NCBI RefSeq assembly: GCF_013389665.1
Contig: NZ_CP058316.1
Location: 186,001 to 250,000, forward strand
DNA: 64,000 nucleotides
From: Microbacterium oleivorans
GTDB taxonomy: Bacteria; Actinomycetota; Actinomycetes; Actinomycetales; Microbacteriaceae
Reading direction: 5' to 3'
Part shown: positions 42,952 to 54,942 of the stretch, in pieces
Position numbering within the stretch: position 1 is the stretch's first letter
Layout of the letters: the number at the start of each line of letters is the position of its first letter
The notes under the pieces: model-generated
Seen by the model: the letters and a program-made list of their open reading frames with translations, nothing else
What the model was told of the DNA's origin: nothing
Databases searched by the model: none
Program-made: the position numbers and the translations under genes

Positions 42952-43425
42952 ATGACATCCGTCGTGGCTCCGCCCCCTCCGATGCACGCCGCCGTCCTGG
43001 TACGCCACACCGGTGAGCCCCCGTCGTCCGGCGAGTCCGTCTACGTTCACGACGGCGTGCGCGAATGCGCTCGATGCGGCACCCGTTGCATAGACGTCCG
43101 CAGCGCCGCCTACGATCGGGCGTCCGAGAACCGGTTCCGCTTCTGTCTCGTCATGAGCGTGGGCGGCGCCGGGATCTTCGGCGTGTTGACGGCGCTCACG
43201 ACCCCGGCAGCGCAGTGGCCGGTGCTCATCCCTCTTGCGGCATCGGGATGGAGCACGGCGGTCTTCTCGGGGATGCGGGGCGTGCGCCACGTCGTCCCCG
43301 GGTTCTGGCCTCGCGGCGCCCGGCAGTGGCGCCGCTTCGGCAGTGCGCTCTCGGCGCAGCTCGGCCAGCTGCTCCTCGTCGCGGCCCCGCCGTACGCCGC
43401 CGTGCTGTTCCTGCTCAACGGCTGA
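42952..43425 (+). CDS. Unknown membrane protein with N-terminal CxxCxxxC
   Basis: A 157-residue protein that I do not recognise. The N-terminal 60 residues are polar and contain Cys39, Cys42 and Cys46 in ECARCGTRC, which could bind a metal. Two hydrophobic helices follow near 64-85 and 88-105, and a third near the C-terminus (about 130-152). It starts 37 bases after tRNA-Leu(CAA), has a leaderless promoter signature, and ends in a shared terminator with pyk, so it is a single transcription unit. Confidence 0.7.
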   Translation: MTSVVAPPPPMHAAVLVRHTGEPPSSGESVYVHDGVRECARCGTRCIDVRSAAYDRASENRFRFCLVMSVGGAGIFGVLTALTTPAAQWPVLIPLAASGWSTAVFSGMRGVRHVVPGFWPRGARQWRRFGSALSAQLGQLLLVAAPPYAAVLFLLNG

Positions 43426-43454
43426 CCCGCCGAGCCCGGTGCACCGGGGAAGAC

Positions 43455-43493
43455 CGCAGGGCGGATGCCTCGAGAGGAGGCATCCGCCCTGCG
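43455..43493. terminator. Bidirectional terminator between the small membrane protein gene and pyk
   Basis: Perfect 17-base stem CGCAGGGCGGATGCCTC / GAGGCATCCGCCCTGCG with a 5-base loop, between convergent stops, ending in a short T run on the plus strand. Confidence 0.8.
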
Positions 43494-43516
43494 ACGGTTT
43501 CGACGGATTCCGGCGA

Positions 43517-44965
43517 CTACTGGATCGCCTGGTAGATCGGCGCGCGGCCGTGGACGGCGTCGCCGATCTTGTGGATGCGGATGTCGTTGGTCGATCCCTG
43601 GATTCCGGGAGGGGAACCGGAGATGACGACGACCTTGTCGCCGACCTCGGCGAGGCGGTTCGAGAGGAAGAAGTCGTCGACCTGGTGGTACATCAGATCG
43701 GTGTGCGCCACCTCCTCGACCAGGCTCGAACGGATGCCCCACGTGAGGGCCATGCGCCGGCGGATGGCCGGGTCGGTGGCGAAGGCGATCATGGGGATCT
43801 CGGGGCGCAGACGCGACATCCGACGGGCGGTGTCGCCGGACTCGGTGAACATGCAGAGGAACTTCGCCTCGATGAACTGAGCCACCTCCATCGCCGCGAG
43901 CGTGATCGCGCCGCCCTGCGTGCGAGGCTTGGCCGTCAGGGGCGCGATCCGGTCCAGACCGTGGGTCTCGGTCGAGTCGACGATGCGTGCCATCGTCTCG
44001 ACCACACCCACCGGGTACTTGCCCACGCTCGTCTCGCCCGAGAGCATGACGGCGTCGGCACCGTCGAGCACGGCGTTGGCGACATCGCTGGTCTCGGCGC
44101 GTGTGGGCACCGGGTTCTCGATCATCGACTCGAGCATCTGCGTCGCGACGATGACCGGCTTGGCCATGCGGCGGCACAGGGCCACGGCCTTCTTCTGGAC
44201 GATCGGGACGGCCTCGAGCGGCAGCTCGACACCGAGGTCGCCGCGGGCGACCATGATGCCGTCGAAGGCGTCGATGATCTGCTCGAGGTTGTCGACGGCC
44301 TGCGGCTTCTCGATCTTGGCGATGACGGGGACCTTGCGGCCCTCCTCTGCCATGATCTCGTGGACGCGGGTGACGTCACCGGCGTCGCGCACGAAGGACA
44401 GGGCGATGATGTCCGCTCCCTGCTGCAGCCCCCACCGCAGGTCGGCCTCGTCCTTCTCGGAGAGCGCCGGCACGCTGACGGCCACACCGGGCAGGTTGAT
44501 GCCCTTGTTGTTGGACACCGGTCCGGCGACGATCACCTTCGTCGTGACGACGGGGCCATCGACGGAGACGACCTCGACGCGCACCTTGCCGTCGTCGATC
44601 AGCAGGAAGTCACCGGCCTTCACATCACCGGGCAGACCCTTGAAGGTCGTCGAGACGATCTCCTTGGTGCCGAGGATGTCTTCTGTCGTGATCTTGAAGA
44701 TGTCGCCGACCGCGAGCTGATGGGGACCGTTCTCGAACTTGCCGAGACGGATCTTCGGTCCCTGCAGGTCGACGAGGATGGCGACCGGGCGACCGGCGTC
44801 GTCCGCCGCCTTGCGCACGTTGGCCCAACGGACCTCGTGCTCCGAATAGTCTCCGTGGCTGAGGTTGAATCTGGTCACGTCCACGCCGGCGTCGATGATG
44901 GCTCGCACCATCTCGTAGCTGGCTGTGGCCGGTCCCAGGGTGGCGACGATCTTGGCGCGTCTCAC
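43517..44965 (-). CDS. pyk: Pyruvate kinase
   Basis: A 482-residue pyruvate kinase converting phosphoenolpyruvate and ADP to pyruvate and ATP. Domain order is normal: barrel with AKIVATLGPAT at the N-terminus, the lid domain (about 70-170), the active-site signature AKIEKPQAVDNLEQI and MVARGDLGVELP near 210-245, and the C-terminal regulatory domain from about 355. Full length. The GTG start has GGAG at 6 bases. It is the last gene of the long minus-strand block and ends in a terminator shared with the convergent small gene. Confidence 0.97.
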   Translation of the reverse strand: MRRAKIVATLGPATASYEMVRAIIDAGVDVTRFNLSHGDYSEHEVRWANVRKAADDAGRPVAILVDLQGPKIRLGKFENGPHQLAVGDIFKITTEDILGTKEIVSTTFKGLPGDVKAGDFLLIDDGKVRVEVVSVDGPVVTTKVIVAGPVSNNKGINLPGVAVSVPALSEKDEADLRWGLQQGADIIALSFVRDAGDVTRVHEIMAEEGRKVPVIAKIEKPQAVDNLEQIIDAFDGIMVARGDLGVELPLEAVPIVQKKAVALCRRMAKPVIVATQMLESMIENPVPTRAETSDVANAVLDGADAVMLSGETSVGKYPVGVVETMARIVDSTETHGLDRIAPLTAKPRTQGGAITLAAMEVAQFIEAKFLCMFTESGDTARRMSRLRPEIPMIAFATDPAIRRRMALTWGIRSSLVEEVAHTDLMYHQVDDFFLSNRLAEVGDKVVVISGSPPGIQGSTNDIRIHKIGDAVHGRAPIYQAIQ

Positions 44966-45007
44966 TGAATCTCCGGTGGTGTCGGGTGGGGAGGGGATGG
45001 GTCCAGC

Positions 45008-46474
45008 CTATGCCCGCTGGAGCCCGATCGCGACGTCGGTCGGACGCACCGGTGCCGGCAGGTCGGTGTCTCCCATCAGGTACCGGTCGACAGCCGAGGC
45101 CGCCGCCCGTCCCTCGGCGATGGCCCACACGATGAGGGACTGGCCGCGCCCCGCGTCTCCCGCGACGAACACGCCGGGCGTGGCCGTCTGGTAGTCGTCG
45201 GCGCGGTCGACGTTGCCGCGATCGGTGAAGACGGTACCCAGCTGTCCCTCGAGCCCGCTGCGCTCCGGGCCGGTGAAACCCATCGCGATGAGCACGAGGT
45301 CGGCGGGGATCTCACGCTCGGTGCCGCTCTTGGGCACGCGGCGGCCGTCGACGAACTCGGTCTCGGCGACGCGAAGCGCGCGCACCTCGCCCGCGTCGTT
45401 CGCGAGGAACTCGACGGTGGAGGCCAGGAACGACCGCTCACCGCCCTCCTCGTGCGCCGAGGCCAGCTCGAACACGGTCGGCATCATCGGCCACGGCTGG
45501 TGATCGGGACGCTCGGACGGCGGCTGGTTGCCGATCGCCAGGTTCGTCACGCTGAGCGCGCCCTGACGGTGGGCGGTGCCGATGCAGTCGGCGCCGGTGT
45601 CGCCGCCGCCGATCACGACCACGTGCTTGCCCTCGGCGTGGATCTGGTTGGACACCTGATCGCCCGCGACGGCCTTGTTGGACTCGACGAGGTACTCCAT
45701 CGCGAAGTGCACGCCCGCGAGATCGCGGCCCGGGATCGCCAGATCGCGCGGCTCGGTGGCGCCGGTGGCGACCACCACGGCGTCGTAGCGCGCGCGCAGC
45801 GCGTCCCACGTGATGTCCTTGCCGATCTCGACGCCGGCGCGGAACCGGGTCCCCTCGTCCTGCATCTGCCGCAGTCGCGCCTCGATGTGGCGCTTCTCCA
45901 TCTTGAAGTCGGGGATGCCGTACCGCAGCAGACCGCCGATGCGGTCGTCGCGCTCGTACACGGCGACGGTGTGACCGGCGCGGGTGAGCTGCTGTGCGGC
46001 GGCCAGCCCCGCGGGACCGGATCCGACGACGGCCACGGTCTTGCCCGTGAGACGCCCGGGGGGCTCGGCCTCCACCCAGCCGTTCGCGAAGGCCTCGTCG
46101 ATCGTGGAGACCTCGATCTGCTTGATCGTGACCGGGGGCTGGTTGATCCCCAGCACGCACGAGCTCTCGCAGGGCGCGGGGCACAGCCGACCGGTGAACT
46201 CCGGGAAGTTGTTCGTCGCGTGCAGCCGCTCGATCGCCGAACGTCCCTCGCCCCGCCACGTCAGGTCGTTCCACTCGGGGATGAGGTTTCCCAGGGGGCA
46301 ACCCTGGTGGCAGAACGGCACGCCGCAGTCCATGCAGCGGCCCGCCTGTCGGCGCAGCACGGCGCTGTCGCCGGGTTCGTAGACCTCGCGCCAGTCCATG
46401 ATGCGGACCGGGACGGGACGACGCTTCGGGAGCTCGCGCTCGGTCGTCTTCAGGAAGCCCTTCGGGTCAGCCAC
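45008..46474 (-). CDS. gltD: Glutamate synthase small subunit (GltD)
   Basis: A 488-residue NADPH-dependent subunit that feeds electrons to GltB. The N-terminal cysteine cluster [17 protein letters not shown] (about 40-57) binds the [4Fe-4S] centres, the FAD motif [15 protein letters not shown] is near 150, and the NADPH motif [11 protein letters not shown] near 290. A late FAD contact is [16 protein letters not shown] near 455. The GTG start overlaps the gltB stop by 8 bases, so the two subunits are coupled. Confidence 0.97.
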   Translation of the reverse strand: MADPKGFLKTTERELPKRRPVPVRIMDWREVYEPGDSAVLRRQAGRCMDCGVPFCHQGCPLGNLIPEWNDLTWRGEGRSAIERLHATNNFPEFTGRLCPAPCESSCVLGINQPPVTIKQIEVSTIDEAFANGWVEAEPPGRLTGKTVAVVGSGPAGLAAAQQLTRAGHTVAVYERDDRIGGLLRYGIPDFKMEKRHIEARLRQMQDEGTRFRAGVEIGKDITWDALRARYDAVVVATGATEPRDLAIPGRDLAGVHFAMEYLVESNKAVAGDQVSNQIHAEGKHVVVIGGGDTGADCIGTAHRQGALSVTNLAIGNQPPSERPDHQPWPMMPTVFELASAHEEGGERSFLASTVEFLANDAGEVRALRVAETEFVDGRRVPKSGTEREIPADLVLIAMGFTGPERSGLEGQLGTVFTDRGNVDRADDYQTATPGVFVAGDAGRGQSLIVWAIAEGRAAASAVDRYLMGDTDLPAPVRPTDVAIGLQRA

Positions 46475-49400
46475 GTGTCACCTCCAGGATGCGGCTCCAG
46501 ACCTCGTCGCCATCGGGGTCGAGCCCCTCGGCGGCTGCCGTCTGTCGGGTTTCGAGCACCGCGGCATAGTCGCGCGGCACCACACGGACGAAGTCGGCGA
46601 CCTCGTCGTCGAAGTTCTCGAGCAGGCGGGCCGCGAGCTCGGATCCCGTCTCGGCCCGGTGCCGCTCGAGCAGATCGCGCAGGATCTCGGCGTCGCCGGA
46701 CCCCATCTCCTCGAGCACCAGCTCACCGCTGGCGAGGGCCTCGCGGTTCACGTTGGCCCGCTCGAGTCGGTAGACGTAGGCGTTGCCGCCCGACATCCCG
46801 GCGCCGAGGTTCCGCCCGGTGGCGCCGAGGATGACGGCGAGCCCGCCGGTCATGTACTCGAGAGCGTGGTCGCCCACCCCTTCGACGACCGCGGTCGCGC
46901 CGGAGTTGCGGACGAGGAACCGCTCCCCCACCACCCCGCGCAGGAACATGGTGCCCTGGGTCGCGCCGTAGCCGATCACGTTGCCGGCGATGACGTTCTC
47001 GGACGCGTCGAACGCCGCGTCGCGCGGGGGCCGCACGACGATCTGACCGCCGGAGAGCCCCTTGCCGACGTAGTCGTTCGAGTCGCCCTCGAGACGCAGG
47101 GTGATGCCCGACGGGAGGAACGCGCCGAACGACTGTCCCGCCGATCCGGTCAGGGTCACGACGATGGAGTCGGCCGGCAGGCCGTTCTCACCGTGCGCGA
47201 GCGTGACGCGGTTGCCGAGCATCGTGCCCACCGCGCGTTCGGTGTTGCGGATGGGCAGGTCGATCTCGACCCGCCCGCCGTGCGCGACGACATCCTGCGC
47301 ACGCTCGATGAGCTGCACGTCGAAGTGGTCCTCGAGTTCGTGGTCCTGGTCGCGCAGGTGTCGTCGGGCCGCACCGTCGGCGAACGCCGGTCCGGTGAGG
47401 ATCGGCGAGAGGTCGAGCCCGTTCGCCTTCCAGTGCTCGATCGCGCCGTCGACGTCGAGAACGTCGTTCCGGCCGATCGCCTCGTCGAGCGAGCGGAAGC
47501 CGAGCTCGGCGAGATACTCGCGCACCTCCTGCGCCACGAACTCCATGAAGTTGACGACGAACTCGGGCTTGCCGGTGAAGCGTTCGCGCAGGACCGGGTT
47601 CTGCGTCGCCACGCCGACCGGGCAGGTGTCGAGATGGCACACCCGCATCATGATGCAGCCCTCGACCACGAGCGCGGTGGTGGCGAAGCCGAACTCCTCC
47701 GCACCGAGCAGGGCGGCGATGACGACGTCGCGTCCGGTCTTCAGCTGCCCGTCGGCCTGCACCACGACCCGATCGCGCATGTCGTTGAGCATGAGGGTCT
47801 GCTGGGTCTCCGCCAGGCCCAGCTCCCACGGGGTGCCGGCGTGCTTGAGCGAGTTGAGCGGGCTGGCGCCGGTGCCGCCGTCATGCCCCGAGACGAGGAT
47901 GACGTCGGCGAGGGCCTTCGCCGTTCCCGCCGCGACCGCGCCGATACCCGACTGGCTCACGAGCTTGACGTGCACGCGGGCGGCGGGGTTCGCCCGCTTG
48001 AGGTCGAAGATCAGCTGCTTGAGGTCCTCGATCGAGTAGATGTCGTGGTGCGGCGGCGGGGAGATGAGCCCCACCCCCGGCGTTCCGCCGCGCGTCCGCG
48101 CGATCCACGGGTACACCTTGCCCGGCGGCAGCTGACCGCCCTCGCCGGGCTTGGCACCCTGGGCGAGCTTGATCTGGATGTCCTCGGCGTGGGTGAGGTA
48201 CATGCTCGTCACTCCGAAGCGGCCGGAGGCGACCTGCTTGATGGCGCTGCGGCGCTCGGGGTCGAGCAGGCGCTCGACGTCCTCGCCGCCCTCGCCGGTG
48301 TTGGACTTCGCACCGAGACGGTTCATCGCAATCGCGAGCGTCTCGTGCGCCTCCTTCGAGATCGAACCGTAGCTCATGGCCCCCGTGGAGAAGCGCTTCA
48401 CGATGGAGGCGACCGATTCGACCTCGTCGATCGGCACCGGCGGACGCACCCCGGCGCGCAGCTTGAACATGCCGCGCAGCGTCTTGAGCTCGGCGGCCTG
48501 GTCGTCGACGAGCTTGGTGTACTCCCGGAAGATGTCGTAGCGACGGGTGCGTGTGGCGTGCTGCAGACGGAACACGGTGTCCGGGTTGAACAGGTGGGGC
48601 GCGCCGTCGCGCCGCCACTGGTACTCGCCCCCGGTCCACAGCCGCTCGTGCGCCCGCACGGCGGCGTCTTCGGGATAGGCGTAGGCATGGCGCTTGGCGT
48701 TCTCGGCCGCGATCACCTCGATGCCGATGCCGCCGAGCTTCGTCTCGGTGCCGGTGAAGTACTTCGACACGAAGTCGTCGGAGAGGCCGACCGCCTCGAA
48801 GACCTGAGCCCCGGCGTACGAGGAGACCGTCGAGATGCCCATCTTGGACATGATCTTCAGGACGCCCTTGCCGAGCGCGTAGATCAGGTTCTTGACCGCC
48901 TTCTCGGGCGCGACGCCGGTGATGTACCCGGCGCGTACCAGGTATTCGACCGTCTCCATGGCCAGGTAGGGGTTGACCGCCGAGGCGCCGTAGCCCAGCA
49001 GCGTTGCGACGTGGTGGACTTCGCGCACGTCACCGGCCTCGACGACCAGGCCGACGCGCATGCGCGTCTCCTGACGGATGAGGTGATGGTGGACCGCCGC
49101 GAGCATCAGCAGCGAGGGGATCGGGGCGAGGTCCTTGTTGGAGTCGCGGTCACTGAGGACGATGAACTCGGCGCCGTCCTCGATCGCCTGATCGGCCTCG
49201 GCGCACATCTGCGCGAGACGCTTCTGCATCCCCTTGTGCCCGGCCTCGACGCGGTAGAGCCCTCGGATGGTCACCGACGAGCGCCCGGGAAGGGCGGTGT
49301 CGATGTGCTGGATCTTCGCGAGCTCGTCGTTGTCGATGACGGGGAAGTCCAGCGTCACGGTACGCGTGTGCTCGGGCCCCCACGACAGGAGGTTCCGCTC

Positions 49401-51047
49401 GGGACCGAGACCGAGCGAGAGCGAGGTCACGACCTCCTCGCGGATCGAGTCCAGCGGTGGGTTCGTCACCTGCGCGAACTGCTGGGTGAAGTAGTCGAAC
49501 AGCAGTCGCGGACGCTCACTGAGCACGGCGACGGGCGTGTCGCTGCCCATCGCGCCGAGGGGCTCGGCGCCGACCTGGCCCATCGGGGTCAGCAGGATCC
49601 GCACCTCCTCCTCGGTGTAGCCGAACGTGCGCTGGCGACGGGTGATGGAGGCGATGGGGTGCACGATGTGCTCGCGCTCGGGCAGTTCCTTCAGCCGCAC
49701 GCGGCCGGCGTCGAGCCACTCCTGCCAGGGATGCAGGGCCGCAAGGTCGCGCTTGATCTCGTCGTCCTCCACGATGCGACCCTGCGCGGTGTCGACCACG
49801 AACATGCGGCCCGGGCGCAGGCGTCCGCGGCGCTTGATGCGCTCGGGGGCGAAGTCCAGCACACCGGTCTCGCTGCCGATCACGACGAGACCGTCGGTCG
49901 TCTCGGTCCAGCGTCCCGGGCGCAGGCCGTTGCGGTCGAGGGTGGCGCCGACGAGCGTCCCGTCGGTGAAGATGAGGGCGGCCGGTCCGTCCCACGGCTC
50001 CATCTGGATGGAGTGGTAGTCGTAGAAGGCCCGAAGATCCGGATCGATGTCGGTCTGCTTCTCGTATGCCTCGGGCACCATCATCATGACCGCGTGCGGC
50101 AGGCTCCGGCCGGTGAGGGTGAGCAGTTCGAGCACTTCGTCGAACGAGGCGGAGTCGCTGGCGCCGTCGGTGCAGATCGGCAGGAGCGGCCGCACGTCGC
50201 CCAGCAGCTCGGACTCGAGCTGCGACTGACGCGCGCGCATCCAGTTGCGGTTGCCCTTGACCGTGTTGATCTCGCCGTTGTGCGCGAGCATGCGCAGCGG
50301 CTGGGCGAGCGGCCACGACGGGAAGGTGTTCGTGGAGTACCGCGAGTGCACGACCGCGAGCTCCGATGCGAAGCGCTCGTCCTGCAGATCGGGGTAGAAC
50401 GGCTCGAGCTGGAGGGTCGTGACCATGCCCTTGTAGCCGAGCGTCCGGCTCGACAGCGACACGAAGTAGGCGTCGTGCTCATGGCGTGCACGCTTGCGCA
50501 GTCGGTAGACACGCCTGTCCAGTGCGATGCCCGACAGAGCGGGCGCGTCGCCGACGGCCGGGCGCGCGACGAACAGCTGCTCGAAGGACGGGCGCGCGTC
50601 GAACGCGAGCTTGCCGAGGTTCTCGTCCTCGGTGGGCACCTCGCGCCAGCCCAGGACGACCAGACCCTCGGCGGCGGCCAGCTGCTCGATGTTCGACTTC
50701 AGCGCGTGGCGCTCGTCGGCGTCTCGGGGAAGGAAGGCCATGCCGGCGGCGTACTCCCCCACCGGCGGAAGCGGGAAGCCCACGACCTCGCGGAGGAACG
50801 CGTCGGGCATCTGCGTCAGGATGCCGGCGCCGTCTCCGGTGCCCGCATCCGAGCCGATCGCGCCGCGGTGCTCGAGGTTGCGCAGCGCCGTGAGCGCCAG
50901 TTCGACGATGTCGTGCCCGGCGTGACCGCGCAACGTGGCGACCATCGCCAGACCGCACGCGTCCTTCTCGAAGTCAGGGTTGTACATGCCCTGCTTGGGG
51001 GGGAACGAACCGAATCCGGAGTTTCGGGGTCGAGGGTTCGAGGCCAT
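46467..51047 (-). CDS. gltB: Glutamate synthase large subunit (GltB)
   Basis: A 1526-residue glutamate synthase subunit that takes the amide of glutamine to 2-oxoglutarate. The class II amidotransferase domain begins at Cys31 after a short propeptide (DACGLAM), as expected for self-processing. A central domain, the FMN-barrel (about 800-1240) and the C-terminal beta-helix follow. The 3Fe-4S ligands are Cys1131, Cys1137 and Cys1142 in [13 protein letters not shown]. Start 51047 has GAGGA upstream and is preferred to an in-frame GTG at 51062. First gene of gltBD; lgt and the trp genes lie directly upstream in the same direction. Confidence 0.97.
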   Translation of the reverse strand: MASNPRPRNSGFGSFPPKQGMYNPDFEKDACGLAMVATLRGHAGHDIVELALTALRNLEHRGAIGSDAGTGDGAGILTQMPDAFLREVVGFPLPPVGEYAAGMAFLPRDADERHALKSNIEQLAAAEGLVVLGWREVPTEDENLGKLAFDARPSFEQLFVARPAVGDAPALSGIALDRRVYRLRKRARHEHDAYFVSLSSRTLGYKGMVTTLQLEPFYPDLQDERFASELAVVHSRYSTNTFPSWPLAQPLRMLAHNGEINTVKGNRNWMRARQSQLESELLGDVRPLLPICTDGASDSASFDEVLELLTLTGRSLPHAVMMMVPEAYEKQTDIDPDLRAFYDYHSIQMEPWDGPAALIFTDGTLVGATLDRNGLRPGRWTETTDGLVVIGSETGVLDFAPERIKRRGRLRPGRMFVVDTAQGRIVEDDEIKRDLAALHPWQEWLDAGRVRLKELPEREHIVHPIASITRRQRTFGYTEEEVRILLTPMGQVGAEPLGAMGSDTPVAVLSERPRLLFDYFTQQFAQVTNPPLDSIREEVVTSLSLGLGPERNLLSWGPEHTRTVTLDFPVIDNDELAKIQHIDTALPGRSSVTIRGLYRVEAGHKGMQKRLAQMCAEADQAIEDGAEFIVLSDRDSNKDLAPIPSLLMLAAVHHHLIRQETRMRVGLVVEAGDVREVHHVATLLGYGASAVNPYLAMETVEYLVRAGYITGVAPEKAVKNLIYALGKGVLKIMSKMGISTVSSYAGAQVFEAVGLSDDFVSKYFTGTETKLGGIGIEVIAAENAKRHAYAYPEDAAVRAHERLWTGGEYQWRRDGAPHLFNPDTVFRLQHATRTRRYDIFREYTKLVDDQAAELKTLRGMFKLRAGVRPPVPIDEVESVASIVKRFSTGAMSYGSISKEAHETLAIAMNRLGAKSNTGEGGEDVERLLDPERRSAIKQVASGRFGVTSMYLTHAEDIQIKLAQGAKPGEGGQLPPGKVYPWIARTRGGTPGVGLISPPPHHDIYSIEDLKQLIFDLKRANPAARVHVKLVSQSGIGAVAAGTAKALADVILVSGHDGGTGASPLNSLKHAGTPWELGLAETQQTLMLNDMRDRVVVQADGQLKTGRDVVIAALLGAEEFGFATTALVVEGCIMMRVCHLDTCPVGVATQNPVLRERFTGKPEFVVNFMEFVAQEVREYLAELGFRSLDEAIGRNDVLDVDGAIEHWKANGLDLSPILTGPAFADGAARRHLRDQDHELEDHFDVQLIERAQDVVAHGGRVEIDLPIRNTERAVGTMLGNRVTLAHGENGLPADSIVVTLTGSAGQSFGAFLPSGITLRLEGDSNDYVGKGLSGGQIVVRPPRDAAFDASENVIAGNVIGYGATQGTMFLRGVVGERFLVRNSGATAVVEGVGDHALEYMTGGLAVILGATGRNLGAGMSGGNAYVYRLERANVNREALASGELVLEEMGSGDAEILRDLLERHRAETGSELAARLLENFDDEVADFVRVVPRDYAAVLETRQTAAAEGLDPDGDEVWSRILEVTRG

Positions 51048-51099
51048 GCTGACCGTCCTCACATTGGTGCTGAACCGGGACGACGTCGGCCCTGGGGAA

Positions 51100-52074
51100 C
51101 TACTGCTTCGAGGTGACCGCGCTTGTGGCGCTGTCTGCGTGAGCTTCGGGCGTCGGGGGTGCGCTCAGATCCACGAAGTCTTCGGTGCTCTGCGATTGTA
51201 GCGCGCTCGGAGACACCCATTCGCGCCCCAGCTGATACGGCGAAGGCTCGTGTCCCGGGTGCCGGCGCGTCTGCACGACGATGACGGCCAGTCCGACCAG
51301 GACGGCGAAGATCGCCGCCCAGACGTTGGTGCGCAGGCCGAGGATGATCTCGCTCGGATCGATGCGGATCGACTCCCACACCACGCGGCCGGCGCCGTAC
51401 CAGATGAGGTAGAGGCCGAAGAGCTTGCCCCACTGCGCCCACGCCGTCCGGCCGACCCAGAGCAGGACGAGCACGCCGAGACCGTTCCACAGGACCTCGT
51501 AGAGGAACGTCGGGTGGAACAGGGTGTCGGGGGCGAGCCCCGCGGGGATGGCGGGGTTGTCGCTGTCGATCTCGAGACCCCAGGGCAGGTCGGTCGGCAG
51601 ACCGAACAGCTCCTGGTTGAACCAGTTGCCGAACCGGCCCATCGCCTGGGCGAGCAGGATCGCCGGCGCGAGCGCGTCGGCGAAGCTCCAGAACCGGATG
51701 CCGGTCCACTTGCAGCCCAGGTAGGCGCCCACGGCGCCGCCGAGGAGGGCTCCGAAGATCGCGATGCCGCCCTCCCAGATGAACAGGACCGCCCACGGGT
51801 TCTTGTCGGGGCCGAAGTAGAAGCCCGGGTGGGTCAGGACGTGGAAGGCACGGGCGCCGACGAGGGCGAGGGGCACCGCGAGGAGGGCGATGTCGATGAC
51901 GACCCACGGCTCTGCGCCGCGCTTGGTGAGGCGGTGGTTGGTGATGAGGGTCGCGACGATGATGCCCGCGATGATGCACAGCGCGTAGAAGTGGATGCGC
52001 AGCGGACCCAGGTCGATGTAGCTCACCGACGGGCTCGGGATGCTCGCGACGAGCGTGTGTGCAGCGTGGATCAT
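51100..52074 (-). CDS. lgt: Prolipoprotein diacylglyceryl transferase Lgt
   Basis: A 324-residue membrane enzyme that attaches diacylglycerol to the lipobox cysteine of prolipoproteins. Seven membrane helices; the Lgt signature is [17 protein letters not shown] near residue 145-161, and the HPTFLYE loop near 190 is present. A polar tail of about 50 residues is an actinobacterial extension. It opens the pathway that Lnt completes. It lies 43 bases after trpA and 52 before gltB, a gene order also seen in other actinobacteria. Start 52074 has GAGGG upstream. Confidence 0.95.
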   Translation of the reverse strand: MIHAAHTLVASIPSPSVSYIDLGPLRIHFYALCIIAGIIVATLITNHRLTKRGAEPWVVIDIALLAVPLALVGARAFHVLTHPGFYFGPDKNPWAVLFIWEGGIAIFGALLGGAVGAYLGCKWTGIRFWSFADALAPAILLAQAMGRFGNWFNQELFGLPTDLPWGLEIDSDNPAIPAGLAPDTLFHPTFLYEVLWNGLGVLVLLWVGRTAWAQWGKLFGLYLIWYGAGRVVWESIRIDPSEIILGLRTNVWAAIFAVLVGLAVIVVQTRRHPGHEPSPYQLGREWVSPSALQSQSTEDFVDLSAPPTPEAHADSATSAVTSKQ

Positions 52075-52117
52075 CGGGTCGTCCCTCGGGATTCGGCGGT
52101 CGTGCGACCGGAAAAGT

Positions 52118-52912
52118 CTAGACGCCGTTGCGCGACGTGCCCGCAGCGAGAGCTCGGGCGGTCTCCGACAGTGCCGGCACACCGCCGTCGCGCAGCGCGC
52201 GGACGAGCGCGGTACCGACGATGGCGCCGTCGGCGTAGTCGACGACACCGGCGACCTGATCGGGTGTGGAGATGCCGATGCCCACGCACGCGTGAGCGGC
52301 ACCGAGCTCGCGCAGACGGGACACCAGGGTGCGCGCGGCGGCGTCCAGCTCGGCCCGCTCCCCCGTGATGCCCATCGTCGAGACGGTGTAGACGAATCCC
52401 GTCGACGCGCCGACGATCATCCGAAGTCGCTCGTCGGTCGAGGTCGGGGCGGCGAGGAACACCCGGTCGAGTCCGGTGCGCTCCGACGCGGCGATCCAGT
52501 CGGGCGCGGCGTCCGGCGTGATGTCCGGAGTGATCAGCCCGGCGCCGCCGGCCGCGGCGAGGTCGTCGGCGAACCGGTCGGCGCCGTACTGCATCACCGG
52601 GTTCCAGTAGGTCATGACGAGGACGGGCACATCGACGCGGGATGCGATCTCGCGGACCGCGGTGAAGGTGTCGCGCAGTCGGAATCCGGCAGCGAGGGCC
52701 GTCTGCGTGGCCTCCTGGATGACGGTGCCGTCCATGACGGGATCCGAGTAAGGCGGTCCGAGCTCGAGCACATCGGCGCCGGCCTCGGCCAGCGCGACAG
52801 CGGCGTCGATGCTCGTCTGCAGATCGGGGAATCCGAGCGGCAGGTAGCCGACGAAGGCGCCGCGCCCGTCGGCGTGGGCGGCGTCGATCGCCGCGGCGAC
52901 CCGCGAGCTCAC
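52118..52912 (-). CDS. trpA: Tryptophan synthase alpha chain
   Basis: A 264-residue TIM barrel that splits indole-3-glycerol phosphate to indole and glyceraldehyde-3-phosphate. The catalytic pair is Glu50 in [11 protein letters not shown] and Asp61 in VMDG. The phosphate-binding region is [11 protein letters not shown] near 220. The start overlaps the trpB stop by 4 bases, consistent with assembly of the alpha-beta complex. Confidence 0.97.
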   Translation of the reverse strand: MSSRVAAAIDAAHADGRGAFVGYLPLGFPDLQTSIDAAVALAEAGADVLELGPPYSDPVMDGTVIQEATQTALAAGFRLRDTFTAVREIASRVDVPVLVMTYWNPVMQYGADRFADDLAAAGGAGLITPDITPDAAPDWIAASERTGLDRVFLAAPTSTDERLRMIVGASTGFVYTVSTMGITGERAELDAAARTLVSRLRELGAAHACVGIGISTPDQVAGVVDYADGAIVGTALVRALRDGGVPALSETARALAAGTSRNGV

Positions 52913-54168
52913 AGCTCCACGCCCTCGCCGGAGGCCGCCTCGTCGTGCTGCGGCTCGACGACCGGGTCGCTCCCCTCGTCGTACAGCTCGAACCAGCGCG
53001 CGGCGGTGTCCATGTCCTTGTCGCCGCGACCGGACAGGTTGACGGCGATGATCGCGTCGGGGCCGAGCTCACGTCCGATGCGCAGGGCTCCCGCCAGCGC
53101 GTGCGCGGACTCGATGGCGGGGATGATGCCCTCGGTGCGACTGAGCAGCCTCAGCGCTTCCATCGCCTCGGTGTCGGTGGCGGGGATGTACTGCGCGCGG
53201 CCGATCGAAGCCAGCCAGGCGTGCTCGGGCCCGACGCCGGGGTAGTCCAGTCCCGCCGAGATCGAGTGCGATTCCACGGTCTGGCCGTCCTCGTCCTGGA
53301 GCACGAACGTCTTCGCACCGTGCAAGACGCCGGGGCGGCCTCGCTCGATCGAGGCCGCGTGGCGTTCGGTGTCGACTCCGTCGCCGGCCGCCTCGACGCC
53401 GTAGAGCGCCACGCCGTCGTCGTCGAGGAACGCATCGAACATGCCGATCGCGTTCGAGCCGCCGCCCACGCACGCCACCACGGCGTCGGGCAGGCGGCCG
53501 GTCTCGGACAGCAGCTGTTCGCGTGCCTCTTCGGAGATGATCTTCTGGAAGTCGCGCACCATCGCCGGGAACGGGTGCGGACCGGCCGCCGTGCCGAAGA
53601 CGTAGTTGGTGGTCTCGACGGAGGCCACCCAGTCGCGGTACGCCTCGTTGATCGCGTCCTTCAAGGTGCGGGACCCGGTGGTGACCGGGATCACCTCGGC
53701 GCCCAGGAGACGCATGCGGGCGACGTTCAGCGCCTGGCGCTTGGTGTCGACCTCGCCCATGTAGATCGTGCAGTCGAAGCCGAAGAGAGCGGCCGCCGTC
53801 GCGGTCGCGACGCCGTGCTGACCCGCGCCGGTCTCGGCGATGACGCGTGTCTTGCCGAGGCGCTTGGTGAGCAGGGCCTGGCCGATGACGTTGTTGATCT
53901 TGTGCGACCCGGTGTGGTTGAGGTCCTCGCGCTTGAGGAAGACGCGCGCGCCGCCCGCGTGCGCCGCGAATCGCGGCACTTCGGTGAGAGCGGACGGTCG
54001 CCCGGCGTAGGTGGCGAGGATGTGCGACAGCTCGGCGGCGAAGGCCGGATCGGACATCGCCTGCTCGTACACGGCCGTGAGCTCGTCGATGGCGGCGATC
54101 AGCGATTCCGGCATGAACCGGCCGCCGAACTCGCCGAAGAACGGTCCGTGCTGTTCTCTCAGGCTCAC
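52909..54168 (-). CDS. trpB: Tryptophan synthase beta chain
   Basis: A 419-residue PLP enzyme that joins indole and serine to form tryptophan. Lys90 in HTGSHKINN carries PLP, Glu112 in ETGAGQHG is the catalytic acid, and [10 protein letters not shown] near 235 holds the cofactor phosphate. Complete, with a short acidic tail. Overlaps trpC by 4 bases upstream and trpA by 4 bases downstream. Confidence 0.97.
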   Translation of the reverse strand: MSLREQHGPFFGEFGGRFMPESLIAAIDELTAVYEQAMSDPAFAAELSHILATYAGRPSALTEVPRFAAHAGGARVFLKREDLNHTGSHKINNVIGQALLTKRLGKTRVIAETGAGQHGVATATAAALFGFDCTIYMGEVDTKRQALNVARMRLLGAEVIPVTTGSRTLKDAINEAYRDWVASVETTNYVFGTAAGPHPFPAMVRDFQKIISEEAREQLLSETGRLPDAVVACVGGGSNAIGMFDAFLDDDGVALYGVEAAGDGVDTERHAASIERGRPGVLHGAKTFVLQDEDGQTVESHSISAGLDYPGVGPEHAWLASIGRAQYIPATDTEAMEALRLLSRTEGIIPAIESAHALAGALRIGRELGPDAIIAVNLSGRGDKDMDTAARWFELYDEGSDPVVEPQHDEAASGEGVEL

Positions 54169-54941
54169 GCGCCCGCCTCCAGGAATGCATTGAGGGTCGT
54201 CACGGGATCGTTGGTCACCAGCGCCTCGCCGATGAGCACGGCATCGGCGCCGGCGGCCCGATAGTGGGCGACGTCGGCGGGAGTCAGCACGGCCGATTCT
54301 GCGACCTTCACCGCATCCGCGGGCAGGTGCTCGACCAGGCGGCCGAAGAGATCGCGGTCGAGCTCGAACGTGGAGAGATTTCGGGCGTTCACGCCGATCA
54401 GACGTGCCCCGATGTCGGCGGCGCGGTGCACCTCGTCCAGCGAGTGCGTCTCGACGAGCGGAGTCATCCCCAGCTCGAGGACGAGCTCGTGGAGTTCGGC
54501 GAGCAGGCCCTGCTCCAATGCGGCGACGATGAGCAGGACGAGGTCTGCGCCCGAGGCGCGCGCCTCGAGCACCTGGTACGGGTTGGCGATGAAGTCCTTG
54601 CGCAGCACCGGCACCGACACGGCGCCCTTGACCGCCTCGAGGTCGGCGAGGCTGCCCTTGAACTTGCGCCCCTCGGTCAGCACGGAGATGACCGACGCGC
54701 CGCCTTCTTCGTACCGCGACGCCTGCAGTGCGGGGTCGGGAATCGCCGCGAGATCTCCGCGCGACGGGCTGGCACGCTTCACCTCGGCGATGATCTTGAC
54801 CCGCTCGGCGGGACGCAGCGCCGCGAGGGCGTCACGAGCGGGGCTCTGGGCGAGCGCTTCGCGTTCGACGACATCGAGCGGCCGCTCCGCCGCTCGGAGC
54901 GCCGCGTCCTCGACAGCGCCGGCCGTGAGACCGGCCAGCAC
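54165..54941 (-). CDS. trpC: Indole-3-glycerol-phosphate synthase
   Basis: A 258-residue barrel enzyme making indole-3-glycerol phosphate, the substrate of TrpA. Glu53 and Lys55 in [13 protein letters not shown] and the Lys in [12 protein letters not shown] near 113 are the catalytic residues. It is not fused to TrpF. The GTG start comes one base after the stop of the HGxxPAAW gene. No trpD, trpE, trpF or trpG is in the window. Confidence 0.97.
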   Translation of the reverse strand: MLAGLTAGAVEDAALRAAERPLDVVEREALAQSPARDALAALRPAERVKIIAEVKRASPSRGDLAAIPDPALQASRYEEGGASVISVLTEGRKFKGSLADLEAVKGAVSVPVLRKDFIANPYQVLEARASGADLVLLIVAALEQGLLAELHELVLELGMTPLVETHSLDEVHRAADIGARLIGVNARNLSTFELDRDLFGRLVEHLPADAVKVAESAVLTPADVAHYRAAGADAVLIGEALVTNDPVTTLNAFLEAGA

Positions 54942-54942
54942 G

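Noticed and set aside
46398..51116. A very long open frame antisense to gltB
   Set aside because: High-GC codon structure produces long open frames on the opposite strand. The translation is rich in Arg, Asp, His and Val with no domain, while gltB on the minus strand matches glutamate synthase throughout.
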